DNA of 64,000 nucleotides from UBA1020 sp964520495. Lineage in GTDB: Bacteria; Patescibacteriota; Saccharimonadia; Saccharimonadales; Saccharimonadaceae. Shown here piece after piece: positions 41,506 through 50,254 of the stretch. Position 1 is the first letter of the stretch. The number at the start of each line of letters is the position of its first letter. The notes beneath the pieces were generated by a model. That model was given only the letters and a program-made list of their open reading frames with translations, made no database searches and was not told where the DNA came from. Where the stretch lies: contig CAZFMZ010000001.1 in the NCBI GenBank assembly GCA_964520495.1, positions 248,001-312,000 of the forward strand. Direction: 5' to 3'. A program made the translations under genes and the position numbers.

Positions 41506-41988
41506 ATGCCGGATATCACGCTTCTCCTTCATAATATTCGATCGACCCACAATGTCGGCTCAATCCTACGCTCAGCTGAAGGTTTCGGCGTAGCGCGGGT
41601 AATTCTCACTGGCTACACCCCCTACCCTGCGCTCGCGAACGACAGCCGCCTCCCACACATCCGCGACAAGCTTACGGCTCAGATTCATAAGACTGCTTTG
41701 GGTGCCGAAATGATGATACCGGTGGAGTACCATGCCGACCCTCATACATGGCTAACATCGAATCGTTTGCCGTTGCTTGCCCTTGAACAGGCACCGCACA
41801 GCATGGACATACGAGGCTTCACGCCGCCGGAGGAATTTGTGCTACTACTTGGCGAGGAAGTGCACGGCATTGAGGAGGCGCTTCTTGCGCGTGCCGATAC
41901 CATCCTAGAGATCCCGATGCACGGTAGCAAGGAATCATTCAACGTCAGCGTAGCCGCAGCCATCGCCATGTATCAGCTAACGGCTTGA
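41506..41988 (+). CDS. TrmH-family RNA 2'-O-methyltransferase (SpoU type)
   Basis: 160 aa, the minimal SPOUT domain without an N-terminal RNA-binding domain. Motif 1 reads HNVGSILRSAEGFGV, motif 2 LLLGEEVHGIEE, motif 3 IPMHGSKESFNVSVAAAIAMY. It methylates ribose in tRNA or rRNA; the target is not readable. ATG 41506 (MPDITLLLHNIRS) is chosen because TACAAT ends 7 nt before it; the upstream ATG at 41470 precedes the promoter. Its stop abuts the opposite pilin stop with no gap. Confidence 0.9.
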   Translation: MPDITLLLHNIRSTHNVGSILRSAEGFGVARVILTGYTPYPALANDSRLPHIRDKLTAQIHKTALGAEMMIPVEYHADPHTWLTSNRLPLLALEQAPHSMDIRGFTPPEEFVLLLGEEVHGIEEALLARADTILEIPMHGSKESFNVSVAAAIAMYQLTA

Positions 41989-42519
41989 TCAGGTACAGAC
42001 CGGTCCGTAATGCTGCAGCTGAGTGTTCCCGGTATTCGTACCGCCGTTGGCATTCTTGCTCTTTCCAAACGACCATATCGAATCACGGTTACAGCCACCG
42101 TTCTCTCCTTCGTTCTCATCGATAGCATACGGACTCCCCCAGGGATCGCCCTCCTTTAAGCTCGTGAGCGTAGTTCCAGACGCAGCTGCGATTGCATCAA
42201 TCGTGGCATGGTAGCGTACCCAGCAGGAATGGGTCTTCGGCAGTGTGCTGTAGTCGGTCATATCGCCACTCGCATACGGGCAGGCGCAACGGGTGCAACC
42301 AGACCCTGTGATACTAAGCAAGGTGGTATTGGCGGTGGTCCGCGCCAGGTTCATCGCTTTGACAAGGTTTGATATATCAGCTTGCACTTTACTGGTGCGG
42401 GAACGCTCCTGTACTCCATTGAACGCGACCACGGTTATAGCCGCGAGAATCGCAATCACCACGATCACGATGAGTAGTTCGACGATAGTGAAGCCGGTGC
42501 GGCGCGGATAATCTCGCAT
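41989..42519 (-). CDS. Type IV prepilin
   Basis: 176 aa. Prepilin signal RRTG then FTIVELLIVIVVIAIL with Glu at +5; the mature N helix is followed by a globular head with six cysteines (CTRCAC, then HSCW, GGC and the final CT), which suggests disulfides outside the cell. It ends with a Gly/Asn-rich stretch. Probably the major or a structural pilin. It starts 25 nt after the dnaE stop, so possibly co-transcribed with dnaE, an odd pairing; a TACCAT box lies 7 nt before the ATG and could serve as its own promoter. Confidence 0.9.
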   Translation of the reverse strand: MRDYPRRTGFTIVELLIVIVVIAILAAITVVAFNGVQERSRTSKVQADISNLVKAMNLARTTANTTLLSITGSGCTRCACPYASGDMTDYSTLPKTHSCWVRYHATIDAIAAASGTTLTSLKEGDPWGSPYAIDENEGENGGCNRDSIWSFGKSKNANGGTNTGNTQLQHYGPVCT

Positions 42520-42544
42520 TATGCTTATGGTAGCAAGATTGCGT

Positions 42545-45500
42545 TTATTTGACCACTACGCAGTCTTCACCGAGCTGGCGCACCAACTCGTCTATCAATG
42601 ACTGGTTATCTTCGACCCTGAATGGGAGTTTAATCGCTGATTTCTTTTCAGCTCCCAGCACCAACACGATGTCGGATGTCCCAGGATGTTTTGCACAAAC
42701 ATCCTTAAGACGCATGAGCCGTTCGGCATCTTCCGGGTCTTTTATGTGCACGAATAGCTTGCGCAATACCGGCACGTCAGGCTTATAACTAACCGTTGGC
42801 GTCGCAGTAAGGGCGACGTTCTTCTTCACCGTCACCGGTCCGCCGGGCCTGGCCTTCGGTGCCTTCATAGCCCTGCCAGTGGATTCGTATTCCATCAGTT
42901 CCTTGTCGGTTACGATGTTGACCTCGTCTGCGATAACTTTCACATCACTGATAAGGTTGCCGTCTCTGTCTTTGGCATTGGCTTTTCCCGACACCCGCAC
43001 CACTGCATCCTGCGTCAGTTTGGCACCGACCTGACTGTAAAGATCCGGGAAGACGATGATTTCTGATTCACCCGTCTTATCCTCGATTGCCACGAATGCC
43101 ATCTTGCTGCCCGATTTGGTGATGATTGAACGCACACTAGTGATGATGCCGCCGACAGTCACCTTCTTATTATCGATTTCTGGCTTCAAAAGTAACAAGG
43201 GGATAGTTTGCTCCTGAAAATACGCGTCGTAGCTGTCGAGCGGGTGGGCGCTGATATAAAGGCCGAGAAGTTCCCGCTCCCACATCAGCTGTTCGCGGGT
43301 GGTGTGCTTCATCGGTGCCGCTTGCAACGTTACGGTCGGCTGGATTGATGCGTTGTCAATCAGGCCGCCGAAAAGATCGGTCTGACCGCTTAAGGCGTCT
43401 TTCTGTACCTTGCTCGCGAATCCCTGAATCGATTCCAAGTTGAATAACAAATCGGAGCGGTCACCGAATGAGTCGAAGCCGCCAGATTTGATAAGTGACT
43501 CCCAGGCTTTCTTATTGAACTTACTCGTAGATACTCGTTTAGCGAAGTCCTCGATGCTCTTGAACTCACCGTCCTCACGTGCCCGGAGCACCTCCTCGAC
43601 AGCCCCAGACCCTACCCCCTTGACGGCGGCCATACCGAACCGAATGGTACTTTCGCCCGGCACGACCGCAAATTCCATGTACGATTGATTGACGTCCGGC
43701 GCCTGCACTGTAATTCCCATATGACGACACTCGGTGATTTCGATAGCCAGTCGGTCGATGTCATCCTGATCGCTCGTCATCAATGCCGCCATGAAGGCGT
43801 CCGGATAATGTGCTTTCAAGTAGGCGGTCCAGTAAGCGATCAGTCCATAGCACGCGGCGTGCGACTTGTTGAAGCAGTAGTTGGCAAACTCTTCCAGCTG
43901 CGCCCAGAATTTTTCCATGTCGCGCCGGTCGGCATTCGAATGCCTGATAGCACCGTCGATGAATTCCGGCTTCACTTTCCGCATCATCTCCATGATTTTC
44001 TTCCCGACCGCCTTTCGCAGCGTATCAGCCTGTCCGCCGGTAAAGCCTGCCAGGTCCTTTGAAATCTGCATGAACTGCTCCTGATACACCAGGATGCCAT
44101 ACGTACTGGACAGGGCGTTCTCCATCTTTGGATGAAGATAGTTGATTTCCTCCTGTCCATGCTTCCGTTTAATGAAGCTGTCGATGAACTGCATCGGTCC
44201 GGGGCGGTATAAGGCCACCATGGCGATGATGTCTTCGAACACGGTCGGTTTCAGTTCTTTCAGATAGCGCTTCATGCCAGCTGATTCCAGCTGGAAGACA
44301 CCTGTCGTGTCACCACGCTGGAATAACTCGTACGTCTTCTGGTCATCGAGCGGTATTTCGGCCAAGACGATATCGTCGCCGTACACCTTCTTGATGATAC
44401 GCAGCGCGTTATTGATGATTGTCAGGTTGGAAAGGCCCAGGAAGTCCATCTTGAGCAATCCGAGTTCCTCGACCGGACCCATCGGATATTGGGTTGCGAC
44501 TACGCCCTTCTGGGCCATTTCAAGGGGCGTATACTTTACGATGTCATCCGGCGCGATGACCACGCCGGCGGCATGGACGCCATGGGAACGGATGGTTCCC
44601 TCCAGACGAATGGCGAAGTCGAACACTTGCTTGGCCGTCGGGTTATTCTCATATTCCGCCTTAAGCTCGTTATCGTTGCGGACACTGACGGAAAGAGGAA
44701 TGTGGCGCCCCTGCACCGGGGGCGGAATCATCTTTGAAAGCCGATCGGCTTCGGCATAGGGCACCTGGAGTACGCGCGCTACGTCGCGTACGGCCGCCCG
44801 GGCAGCCATCTTGCCAAAGGTAACGATATTGGCGACACGTTCCGGCCCATACTTGTTGGCGCAGTACTCGATCACCTCTCCCCGTCTGGTGTCCTGGATG
44901 TCGATGTCGATGTCAGGCATCGAGATACGATCTGGGTTCAGGAAACGCTCGAAGAGCAAATCGTATTTCAATGGATCGAGATCGGTGATGTTAAGCGCGT
45001 AGGCAACGATCGAACCGGCGGCAGAACCACGTCCTGGTCCAAAGATGATACCTTGATCCTTTCCCCAGTTGATAAAATCCTGCACGATTAAGAAATAGCC
45101 GTTATACCCCATTTTTTCGAGCACATCAAGCTCCATGTCAACCCGTTCACGAACTTCGTCCGACAGCTTCGGCCTGATATCGGCTGGTTGCATGGTGCGT
45201 GCCAGCTCTTTCTCTACTTTCAGGTAGCGAAATGCTAATCCCTGGTAGACCAACGTGTCGAGGTGAGTCTTTTCGGTCTCCCCCTCCGGGACCGGAAAGG
45301 TCGGGATGAGGATACCGCCCAGTTCGATATTCAGGTCGCAGCGGTCGGCGATCGCTTTCGTGTTAGCAACCGCAGCAGGATTGGTGGCCTGCCAACGGTC
45401 GATGATGTCAGCAGGGTCGGTAACGTGCAGTTCGAAATCCTTGAGGCTCATGCGCTTCTCGTCGGACAGATACGCCCCCGTACCGACACAGAGCAAAATC

Positions 45501-46192
45501 TCATGCGCATCCTGATCGTCATGATCAAGGTAGTGGCCGTCGCTCGTAATCACACACGGTATTTCAAGCTCCGCTGAAAGTTGCTCGATATGTCGGTTAA
45601 TCTTCACTTGCACGTCCCATGCCGCCGGTGCATCAGGGTGGCCATGATCCTGAAGCTCTAAGTAGTAACGGTCTCCGAAGACCGACTTATACCAACTGGC
45701 GATCCGCTTTGCTTCTTCATAGTTATCACTGCGCAGATTTTCACCCAGTTCACCACCAGCACAGGCCGATAGCGCGATAATACCTTCGTTATACTCTTCA
45801 AGCAGGTCATGATCAATACGTGGCTTGTAATACATACCTTCCAGATTGGCCTTGCTGGAAAGCATCATCAGGTTTCTGTAGCCAGTTTCGTTCATGGCGA
45901 GCAGAATCAAATGATAACGGCCTTTGTCCTTGGCGGGATCGCGGTCGAAGCGCGTACGGGCTGCCACGTACGTCTCGATGCCGATGATTGGTTTGATGCC
46001 CTGGGCTTTTGCGGCCTTATAGAACTCAACCGCCCCGCTCATCGTACCGTGGTCGGTGATGGCACAGGCCGTCATACCCAGTTCTTTGACCCGTGAAACG
46101 AGCTCATCAACCTTTGTCAGACCATCGAGCAAGCTGTGGTGGGTATGATTATGAAGATGGACATAGTCCGACGATTGTAGCGTGACCCCCAT
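42545..46192 (-). CDS. dnaE: DNA polymerase III subunit alpha
   Basis: 1215 aa replicative polymerase. PHP domain (VHLHNHTHHSLLDG), catalytic palm with PGRGSAAGSIVAY and PDIDIDIQDTRR (two Asp) plus the third Asp in MDFLGLSNLTI, a helix-hairpin-helix region (KGVGSGAVEEVL), an OB domain (VGGIITSVRSIITKSG), and a C-terminal tail. The PHP signature keeps HLHNHT, so the metal site may be intact. TATACT lies 8 nt before the ATG. Confidence 0.97.
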   Translation of the reverse strand: MGVTLQSSDYVHLHNHTHHSLLDGLTKVDELVSRVKELGMTACAITDHGTMSGAVEFYKAAKAQGIKPIIGIETYVAARTRFDRDPAKDKGRYHLILLAMNETGYRNLMMLSSKANLEGMYYKPRIDHDLLEEYNEGIIALSACAGGELGENLRSDNYEEAKRIASWYKSVFGDRYYLELQDHGHPDAPAAWDVQVKINRHIEQLSAELEIPCVITSDGHYLDHDDQDAHEILLCVGTGAYLSDEKRMSLKDFELHVTDPADIIDRWQATNPAAVANTKAIADRCDLNIELGGILIPTFPVPEGETEKTHLDTLVYQGLAFRYLKVEKELARTMQPADIRPKLSDEVRERVDMELDVLEKMGYNGYFLIVQDFINWGKDQGIIFGPGRGSAAGSIVAYALNITDLDPLKYDLLFERFLNPDRISMPDIDIDIQDTRRGEVIEYCANKYGPERVANIVTFGKMAARAAVRDVARVLQVPYAEADRLSKMIPPPVQGRHIPLSVSVRNDNELKAEYENNPTAKQVFDFAIRLEGTIRSHGVHAAGVVIAPDDIVKYTPLEMAQKGVVATQYPMGPVEELGLLKMDFLGLSNLTIINNALRIIKKVYGDDIVLAEIPLDDQKTYELFQRGDTTGVFQLESAGMKRYLKELKPTVFEDIIAMVALYRPGPMQFIDSFIKRKHGQEEINYLHPKMENALSSTYGILVYQEQFMQISKDLAGFTGGQADTLRKAVGKKIMEMMRKVKPEFIDGAIRHSNADRRDMEKFWAQLEEFANYCFNKSHAACYGLIAYWTAYLKAHYPDAFMAALMTSDQDDIDRLAIEITECRHMGITVQAPDVNQSYMEFAVVPGESTIRFGMAAVKGVGSGAVEEVLRAREDGEFKSIEDFAKRVSTSKFNKKAWESLIKSGGFDSFGDRSDLLFNLESIQGFASKVQKDALSGQTDLFGGLIDNASIQPTVTLQAAPMKHTTREQLMWERELLGLYISAHPLDSYDAYFQEQTIPLLLLKPEIDNKKVTVGGIITSVRSIITKSGSKMAFVAIEDKTGESEIIVFPDLYSQVGAKLTQDAVVRVSGKANAKDRDGNLISDVKVIADEVNIVTDKELMEYESTGRAMKAPKARPGGPVTVKKNVALTATPTVSYKPDVPVLRKLFVHIKDPEDAERLMRLKDVCAKHPGTSDIVLVLGAEKKSAIKLPFRVEDNQSLIDELVRQLGEDCVVVK

Positions 46193-46237
46193 ATGCTACC
46201 AGTATAACGAATAAAACTGCCGGCCGGTGTAGTTAAA

Positions 46238-46534
46238 TTAGCGTTCTTCCGTCTGCAGCGTACTCGACACCCCGGTGAAGAAGTCGTCCAGAGGCGGTAC
46301 GACGTTCGCCAGCAGGCTCAGGATCCAGACAAGCAGAGCAATAACCAAGGTACCACCAATCACCGTCCCGGCACCCAGCATGATGCCGCGTATGAAATTC
46401 ATCTTATACACCTGGACGCGTGAGCGATGGAAGTCGTAGAACAGGTCTTCAAGCACAGTCCGGCGAGCGCTCTTTTCCTGATTCTGGGTGACTTTTCGTC
46501 TCGTCGAATGAAACAGTCTTTTCAACGGTGTCAT
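46238..46534 (-). CDS. DUF5665-type membrane protein
   Basis: 98 aa. Basic N-terminal half (KRLFHSTRRK, then VLEDLFYDFHRSR) followed by the segment VYKMNFIRGIMLGAGTVIG and a hydrophobic helix (TLVIALLVWILSLL). It looks like the small DUF5665 family; function unknown. Third gene of a three-gene set of small membrane proteins, 5 nt after the previous one. Confidence 0.8.
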   Translation of the reverse strand: MTPLKRLFHSTRRKVTQNQEKSARRTVLEDLFYDFHRSRVQVYKMNFIRGIMLGAGTVIGGTLVIALLVWILSLLANVVPPLDDFFTGVSSTLQTEER

Positions 46535-46539
46535 CCTAC

Positions 46540-46749
46540 CTACTTCTTCTTTCCCAATTTCGCCTTGGTATCTTCCACCTTCTGAAGCGCCTCATCGCGC
46601 TTGGTCAGTGCTTCTTCCTTCATATCAAGAGCACGGCTTCTCAGGTCGGCTCGGGTTTCTCGGCCACTCTTCGGTGCGGTCAGCACGCCTGCTATAACGC
46701 CGGCGACGGCTCCCACGACAGCCCCAAGGGCTAATTTATTCGCGTTCAT
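46540..46749 (-). CDS. YtxH-like small membrane protein
   Basis: 69 aa. Gly/Ala/Val-rich helix (ALGAVVGAVAGVIAGVLTAP) followed by KSGRETRADLRSR and a charged helix. This is the YtxH pattern, linked to general stress proteins in Firmicutes; its role here is unknown. AAAGGAACGCTGT precedes the ATG. Confidence 0.82.
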   Translation of the reverse strand: MNANKLALGAVVGAVAGVIAGVLTAPKSGRETRADLRSRALDMKEEALTKRDEALQKVEDTKAKLGKKK

Positions 46750-46765
46750 AGTACAGCGTTCCTTT

Positions 46766-47008
46766 CTACTTCTTACGGTATTTCTTCACTTGACTCAGTA
46801 TCATCTTGGCGAGCAATGCCGGTGATGTGACTTTACCGACCCCGGCCACGATGCCTTCCACCCCATGGGCGGTGCGTTCGGCTGAATCTGTCACGCGCTT
46901 GATCTGGCTGGTTACCCGAATAAGCAATATGGCGAGTACGATGCCGATAAGCAGGAACAGAACGAGAAAGCTCGATAGGATGATGACAAGAATTTCCAAT
47001 GCAGACAC
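46766..47008 (-). CDS. Small membrane protein, 80 aa
   Basis: N-terminal hydrophobic helix (residues about 4-31), then a charged helical part with ITSQIKRVTDSAERTAHGV-like heptads and a basic end (QVKKYRKK). GTG start with AAAGGA about 10 nt upstream. First gene of a three-gene operon with YtxH-like and DUF5665 genes; resembles YvrJ/DUF948-style stress or envelope proteins but not confidently assigned. Confidence 0.7.
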   Translation of the reverse strand: MSALEILVIILSSFLVLFLLIGIVLAILLIRVTSQIKRVTDSAERTAHGVEGIVAGVGKVTSPALLAKMILSQVKKYRKK

Positions 47009-47051
47009 AGTATGATTTCCTTTCGTTACTGCTTCGAGTATATCAGCTCAT

Positions 47052-47086
47052 GAAACATGCATCCCGGTAAAAGGGATGCATGTTTC
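47052..47086 (-). terminator. Perfect 14-bp hairpin after the GlsB-like gene
   Basis: GAAACATGCATCCC and its exact complement enclose a 7-nt loop, 10 nt after the stop. No U-tract follows; the next promoter's TATACT box lies just beyond. Same design as the hairpins at 7874 and 16652. Confidence 0.65.
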
Positions 47087-47095
47087 CAGGCTTCG

Positions 47096-47368
47096 TTATA
47101 CGGTCCGGCGACCGGTGAACAGCTTGACGACGAACAGTAGGATAATCGCACCGAGTAAGGCGACGACAAAACTCCAGATACTAAAGCCGGTCGTGCCGCT
47201 GACGCCAAGTAATGGTAGCAGCGCATTACCGATGACCGCACCGACTACACCCACTAGGATGTTCAGCAGGATACCCATCGATTCGTTGGTCTTCATGATC
47301 ATCGAAGCGACCCATCCAGCTAATCCACCGATAATGATAGCCCCTAAGAATCCTCCTAATCCAACCAT
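47096..47368 (-). CDS. GlsB/YeaQ/YmgE family membrane protein
   Basis: 90 aa with three hydrophobic helices and Gly-rich turns (GGFLGAIIIGGLAGWVASMI, then GILLNILVGVVGAVIGN). This is the transglycosylase-associated/GlsB stress protein family, small integral membrane proteins of unclear biochemical role. ATG 47368 has AGGAGG 5 nt upstream; the longer frame from 47401 starts in the leader. Monocistronic, ending at a perfect hairpin. Confidence 0.88.
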   Translation of the reverse strand: MVGLGGFLGAIIIGGLAGWVASMIMKTNESMGILLNILVGVVGAVIGNALLPLLGVSGTTGFSIWSFVVALLGAIILLFVVKLFTGRRTV

Positions 47369-47440
47369 TGTTTCCTCCTTCGTATTAATGTGTAGTTCCA
47401 CTATACGGGACGCTACCGAAGGAAAATGTGATTTTTTTCA

Positions 47441-48331
47441 CTATAAACGTTGTTTAAGATACTCATGGAGCGCCGGCCCGAGGTCGGGGTGTTGCAAGCC
47501 GAAATCGATGGTCGTCTTGAGGTACTCAAGCTTATCACCGGTGTCGTAATAGGTGCCGTCTTTGATTTCTCGTGCGTAGAACTTACGACCCTCATCAATC
47601 ATTGCCTGCATGGCCGGCTGGATCATCAGCTCGCCACTACCTTCATGAACTTCCGCCGCCCGTTCGATATAGGCAAGGATGTCAGGCGTCAGCAAATAGC
47701 CACTGACGCTGGCTAGATCGGACTGCGCCGCCGCTTTGCCTGGCTTCTCATCGATATGGGATACTTCAACGACACCTTCGGCGACAATCGTCCCGGCGGC
47801 CACGCCATACTTATCGTATTCTTCGTCACGAACGATCTTTTTACACGCTAACACTGACCCCCCGTACTGATTGAACGTTTCAATCATCTGCACGGTGCGT
47901 CCTGGAGATGAAACGAAGAAATCATCTGCCCACGTATAGATGAATGGTTCGTCGTCGCCAATCAGGTGCGCGGCACACATGAGCGGCGTAGCATTCCCAT
48001 ATGGACCTTTCTGTCTGATATAAATGAAGTTCGCCATGTTCGAAACGGCTTCGACCTGTTCGATGAATGGTCGCTTCTTCTCGCCTCCTGCCCGCAAGTT
48101 ATTCAGCAAGTCTTCATTCGGAATGTCGAAGTGGTCTTCGATCGCACGTTTACTGGTGCTGCCCACGATGATGATATCCTTGATGCCAGCAGCCACCAGC
48201 TCTTCGACGACGTACTGGATGATAGGTTTATCGATGAGGGGCAGCATCTCCTTCGGCATTGCTTTGGTCTGAGGAAGAAAGCGGGTGCCGAAGCCGGCAG
48301 CGGCAATGATGGCTTTCGTGGGTTGTTTCAT
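47441..48331 (-). CDS. galU: UTP--glucose-1-phosphate uridylyltransferase
   Basis: 296 aa. It makes UDP-glucose from UTP and glucose 1-phosphate. Nucleotide-binding signature AAAGFGTRFLPQTKAMPKEMLP, Asp pair in TWADDFF, and the catalytic Lys region HIDEKPGKA. It works downstream of the phosphohexomutase at 20379-22154 for envelope glycans. GGAGA lies about 12 nt before the ATG. Confidence 0.95.
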   Translation of the reverse strand: MKQPTKAIIAAAGFGTRFLPQTKAMPKEMLPLIDKPIIQYVVEELVAAGIKDIIIVGSTSKRAIEDHFDIPNEDLLNNLRAGGEKKRPFIEQVEAVSNMANFIYIRQKGPYGNATPLMCAAHLIGDDEPFIYTWADDFFVSSPGRTVQMIETFNQYGGSVLACKKIVRDEEYDKYGVAAGTIVAEGVVEVSHIDEKPGKAAAQSDLASVSGYLLTPDILAYIERAAEVHEGSGELMIQPAMQAMIDEGRKFYAREIKDGTYYDTGDKLEYLKTTIDFGLQHPDLGPALHEYLKQRL

Positions 48332-48404
48332 GATGCTTCTGTCTCCGTGTCGTTAGGTTACACTGTTGGTTCGGACTGGTCCTATCATACCACTCAGGAT
48401 AGGC

Positions 48405-49838
48405 TCAGAGACGATCCCGGATGAGGCGCTGAGCCAAGGCGGGATTGGCTTGTCCCTGTGATCGTTTCATAACCTGTCCGACGAGGAAACCAATGGCTTT
48501 GTCATTCCCAGCTCGGATATCCTCAATCGCCTGCTGCGATGCCGGCTCAGCCATGATTATATCGACTATCGCGGCAATCTCACCTTCATCACTTACCTGT
48601 AGCAGGTCGCGCCGAACCGCCAACTCACGAGGGCTTACCGTCGGATTGGTAACCACCAGGCCGAACAGCTCCTTGGCAGAGGTACTCGACAGTTCGTTCG
48701 CCGCTACCATAGCGGAAAGCTCCAACAGGCCATCCGTGTTGATGACGCCTTCCTCCGCTGCATCGCTGGCGTCTTCATCTTTACGGACGGTACTGGCAAA
48801 CCAGTTAGCGACCCGTTTGGCATGCGCTTCGCCATTCTGCTGAATGGCAGTAACGGCTTCGGCCACCCTTCGCTGGGCAAGGAGGGTATTGACGACTGAG
48901 CTGTCGAGCTTCAAAGTCTGCCATTTTTCGCGGTAAATCGCGGGAAGCTGAGGCACGTCAGCCTGGATGCGTGCGATTTCATCATCCGTCAGGACAATAG
49001 GTGGGATGTCAGCGTCTGGCATGTAGCGGTAGTCCTGCGCATCTTCCTTGGAACGCTGCGAGGTCGTTTTCTGCTTCGCCTCGTCCCAACCACGTGTTTC
49101 CTGGACGACTCTTTCCCCTCGCTCTAGCAGGTCGACCTGTCGTTTGAACTCGTATTCGGCCGCTTTCTCGACGCTTCGGAACGAATTAAGGTTCTTCACC
49201 TCCGCCCGGGTGCCAAGCTGGTCGACGCCTTTCTTCGCAACAGACAAGTTAACATCGAAGCGCATATTGCCATGGTATAAATCACCGTGTGTCACACCGG
49301 CGTATGTCATCAGTCGGTACAACTCCGTTGCGTACGCTTTGGCGGCCACGGCACTATGGATATCTGGTTCTGAGACGATCTCTATCAAAGGCGTGCCGGC
49401 CCGGTTGAGGTCGACCAAACTGTAGTCACCATGATGACTCAGCTTACCCGCGTCCTCTTCCATGTGGGCATGATGGATACGGACCCGAACATGCGTTCCA
49501 TCGTCGAGTGGAGCGTCGACGTGGCCGGCCAGGATAATCGGCTGATACAGCTGGGTCGTCTGATAGCCTTTTGGCAGATCCGGATAAAAGTAATGCTTGC
49601 GATCAAACCGGCTTACCTTCGCGACATCGGCGTTCAAGGCCTTGGCGGCTTTTATGGCCAGATTGACGGCCTCCCTGTTCAAAACGGGTAGCATACCGGG
49701 TAACCCGTAATCGATTGGTGATACGACTGCATTGGCCTCGTGCTCACGCGCATCGTTGTCGGCGCCAGAGAACAGCTTCGTCTTTGTCGCGAGCTGCACA
49801 TGGCATTCGATACCGATAGTCATCTCGTATTCGTTCAT
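48405..49838 (-). CDS. gatB: Aspartyl/glutamyl-tRNA amidotransferase subunit B
   Basis: 477 aa. It activates the misacylated Glu-tRNA-Gln (or Asp-tRNA-Asn) for transamidation. It has IGIECHVQLATKTKLFSGA, DLNRAGTPLIEIVSEPDI, GNMRFDVNLSV, LGTRAEVKNLNSFRSV, and a C-terminal YqeY-like tRNA-binding domain. The ATG overlaps the stop of the upstream membrane gene (TGATG). Its presence predicts that GlnRS and/or AsnRS may be missing from the genome. Confidence 0.97.
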   Translation of the reverse strand: MNEYEMTIGIECHVQLATKTKLFSGADNDAREHEANAVVSPIDYGLPGMLPVLNREAVNLAIKAAKALNADVAKVSRFDRKHYFYPDLPKGYQTTQLYQPIILAGHVDAPLDDGTHVRVRIHHAHMEEDAGKLSHHGDYSLVDLNRAGTPLIEIVSEPDIHSAVAAKAYATELYRLMTYAGVTHGDLYHGNMRFDVNLSVAKKGVDQLGTRAEVKNLNSFRSVEKAAEYEFKRQVDLLERGERVVQETRGWDEAKQKTTSQRSKEDAQDYRYMPDADIPPIVLTDDEIARIQADVPQLPAIYREKWQTLKLDSSVVNTLLAQRRVAEAVTAIQQNGEAHAKRVANWFASTVRKDEDASDAAEEGVINTDGLLELSAMVAANELSSTSAKELFGLVVTNPTVSPRELAVRRDLLQVSDEGEIAAIVDIIMAEPASQQAIEDIRAGNDKAIGFLVGQVMKRSQGQANPALAQRLIRDRL

Positions 49839-50254
49839 CAGATCGCTCCTACGTCCTTCAGGCCTTGCTTGAAGCCAGCCAAGGCGCGGCGGGCCTCGTC
49901 GTAGCGCACTACTACCTCATGTTCATGCGCGATACGGTTCCGTAACTTATGGCTGCTCCACACGGCATTGGCGTTCGACCAGCTCGTCACTTTCATGCGC
50001 TCACCCATGGTATCGCCCTTTACTCCCCGCTGCTTCAGTGCCTGATCAAGCAACTTATCGGCGTTCAGAATAGCTAAGTGATAGCTTTGCTCGTTGTCTC
50101 GTACGAGCTGGCGTTCGATCTGCAGCCAACTGCGACGGTATCGATCGACGTCGAGTGTACGGCCGCCTTTGCGCCCATGGGTAATGAGAAACAATACTCC
50201 CGCTCCCGCGATCAAAATGACGATGAAGAATACGATCATCAATCCATCTGTCAT
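49838..50254 (-). CDS. Membrane-anchored HEPN-like protein inside the gatCAB operon
   Basis: 138 aa. N-terminal membrane helix (4-26), then a helical cytosolic domain. Residues 105-110 read RNRIAH, which fits the R-x4-6-H motif of HEPN domains, with a typical following helix (VRYDEARRALAGFKQGL). HEPN domains are often RNases or bind nucleotides; activity here is inference. It overlaps gatA by 4 nt (ATGA) and gatB by 1 nt (TGATG), so it must be made with the amidotransferase. Not a usual Gat component. Confidence 0.7.
   Translation of the reverse strand: MTDGLMIVFFIVILIAGAGVLFLITHGRKGGRTLDVDRYRRSWLQIERQLVRDNEQSYHLAILNADKLLDQALKQRGVKGDTMGERMKVTSWSNANAVWSSHKLRNRIAHEHEVVVRYDEARRALAGFKQGLKDVGAI

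Noticed and set aside
43881..44084. Short frames antisense within dnaE
   Set aside because: GC-rich antisense shadows without ribosome sites; dnaE is intact across the region.
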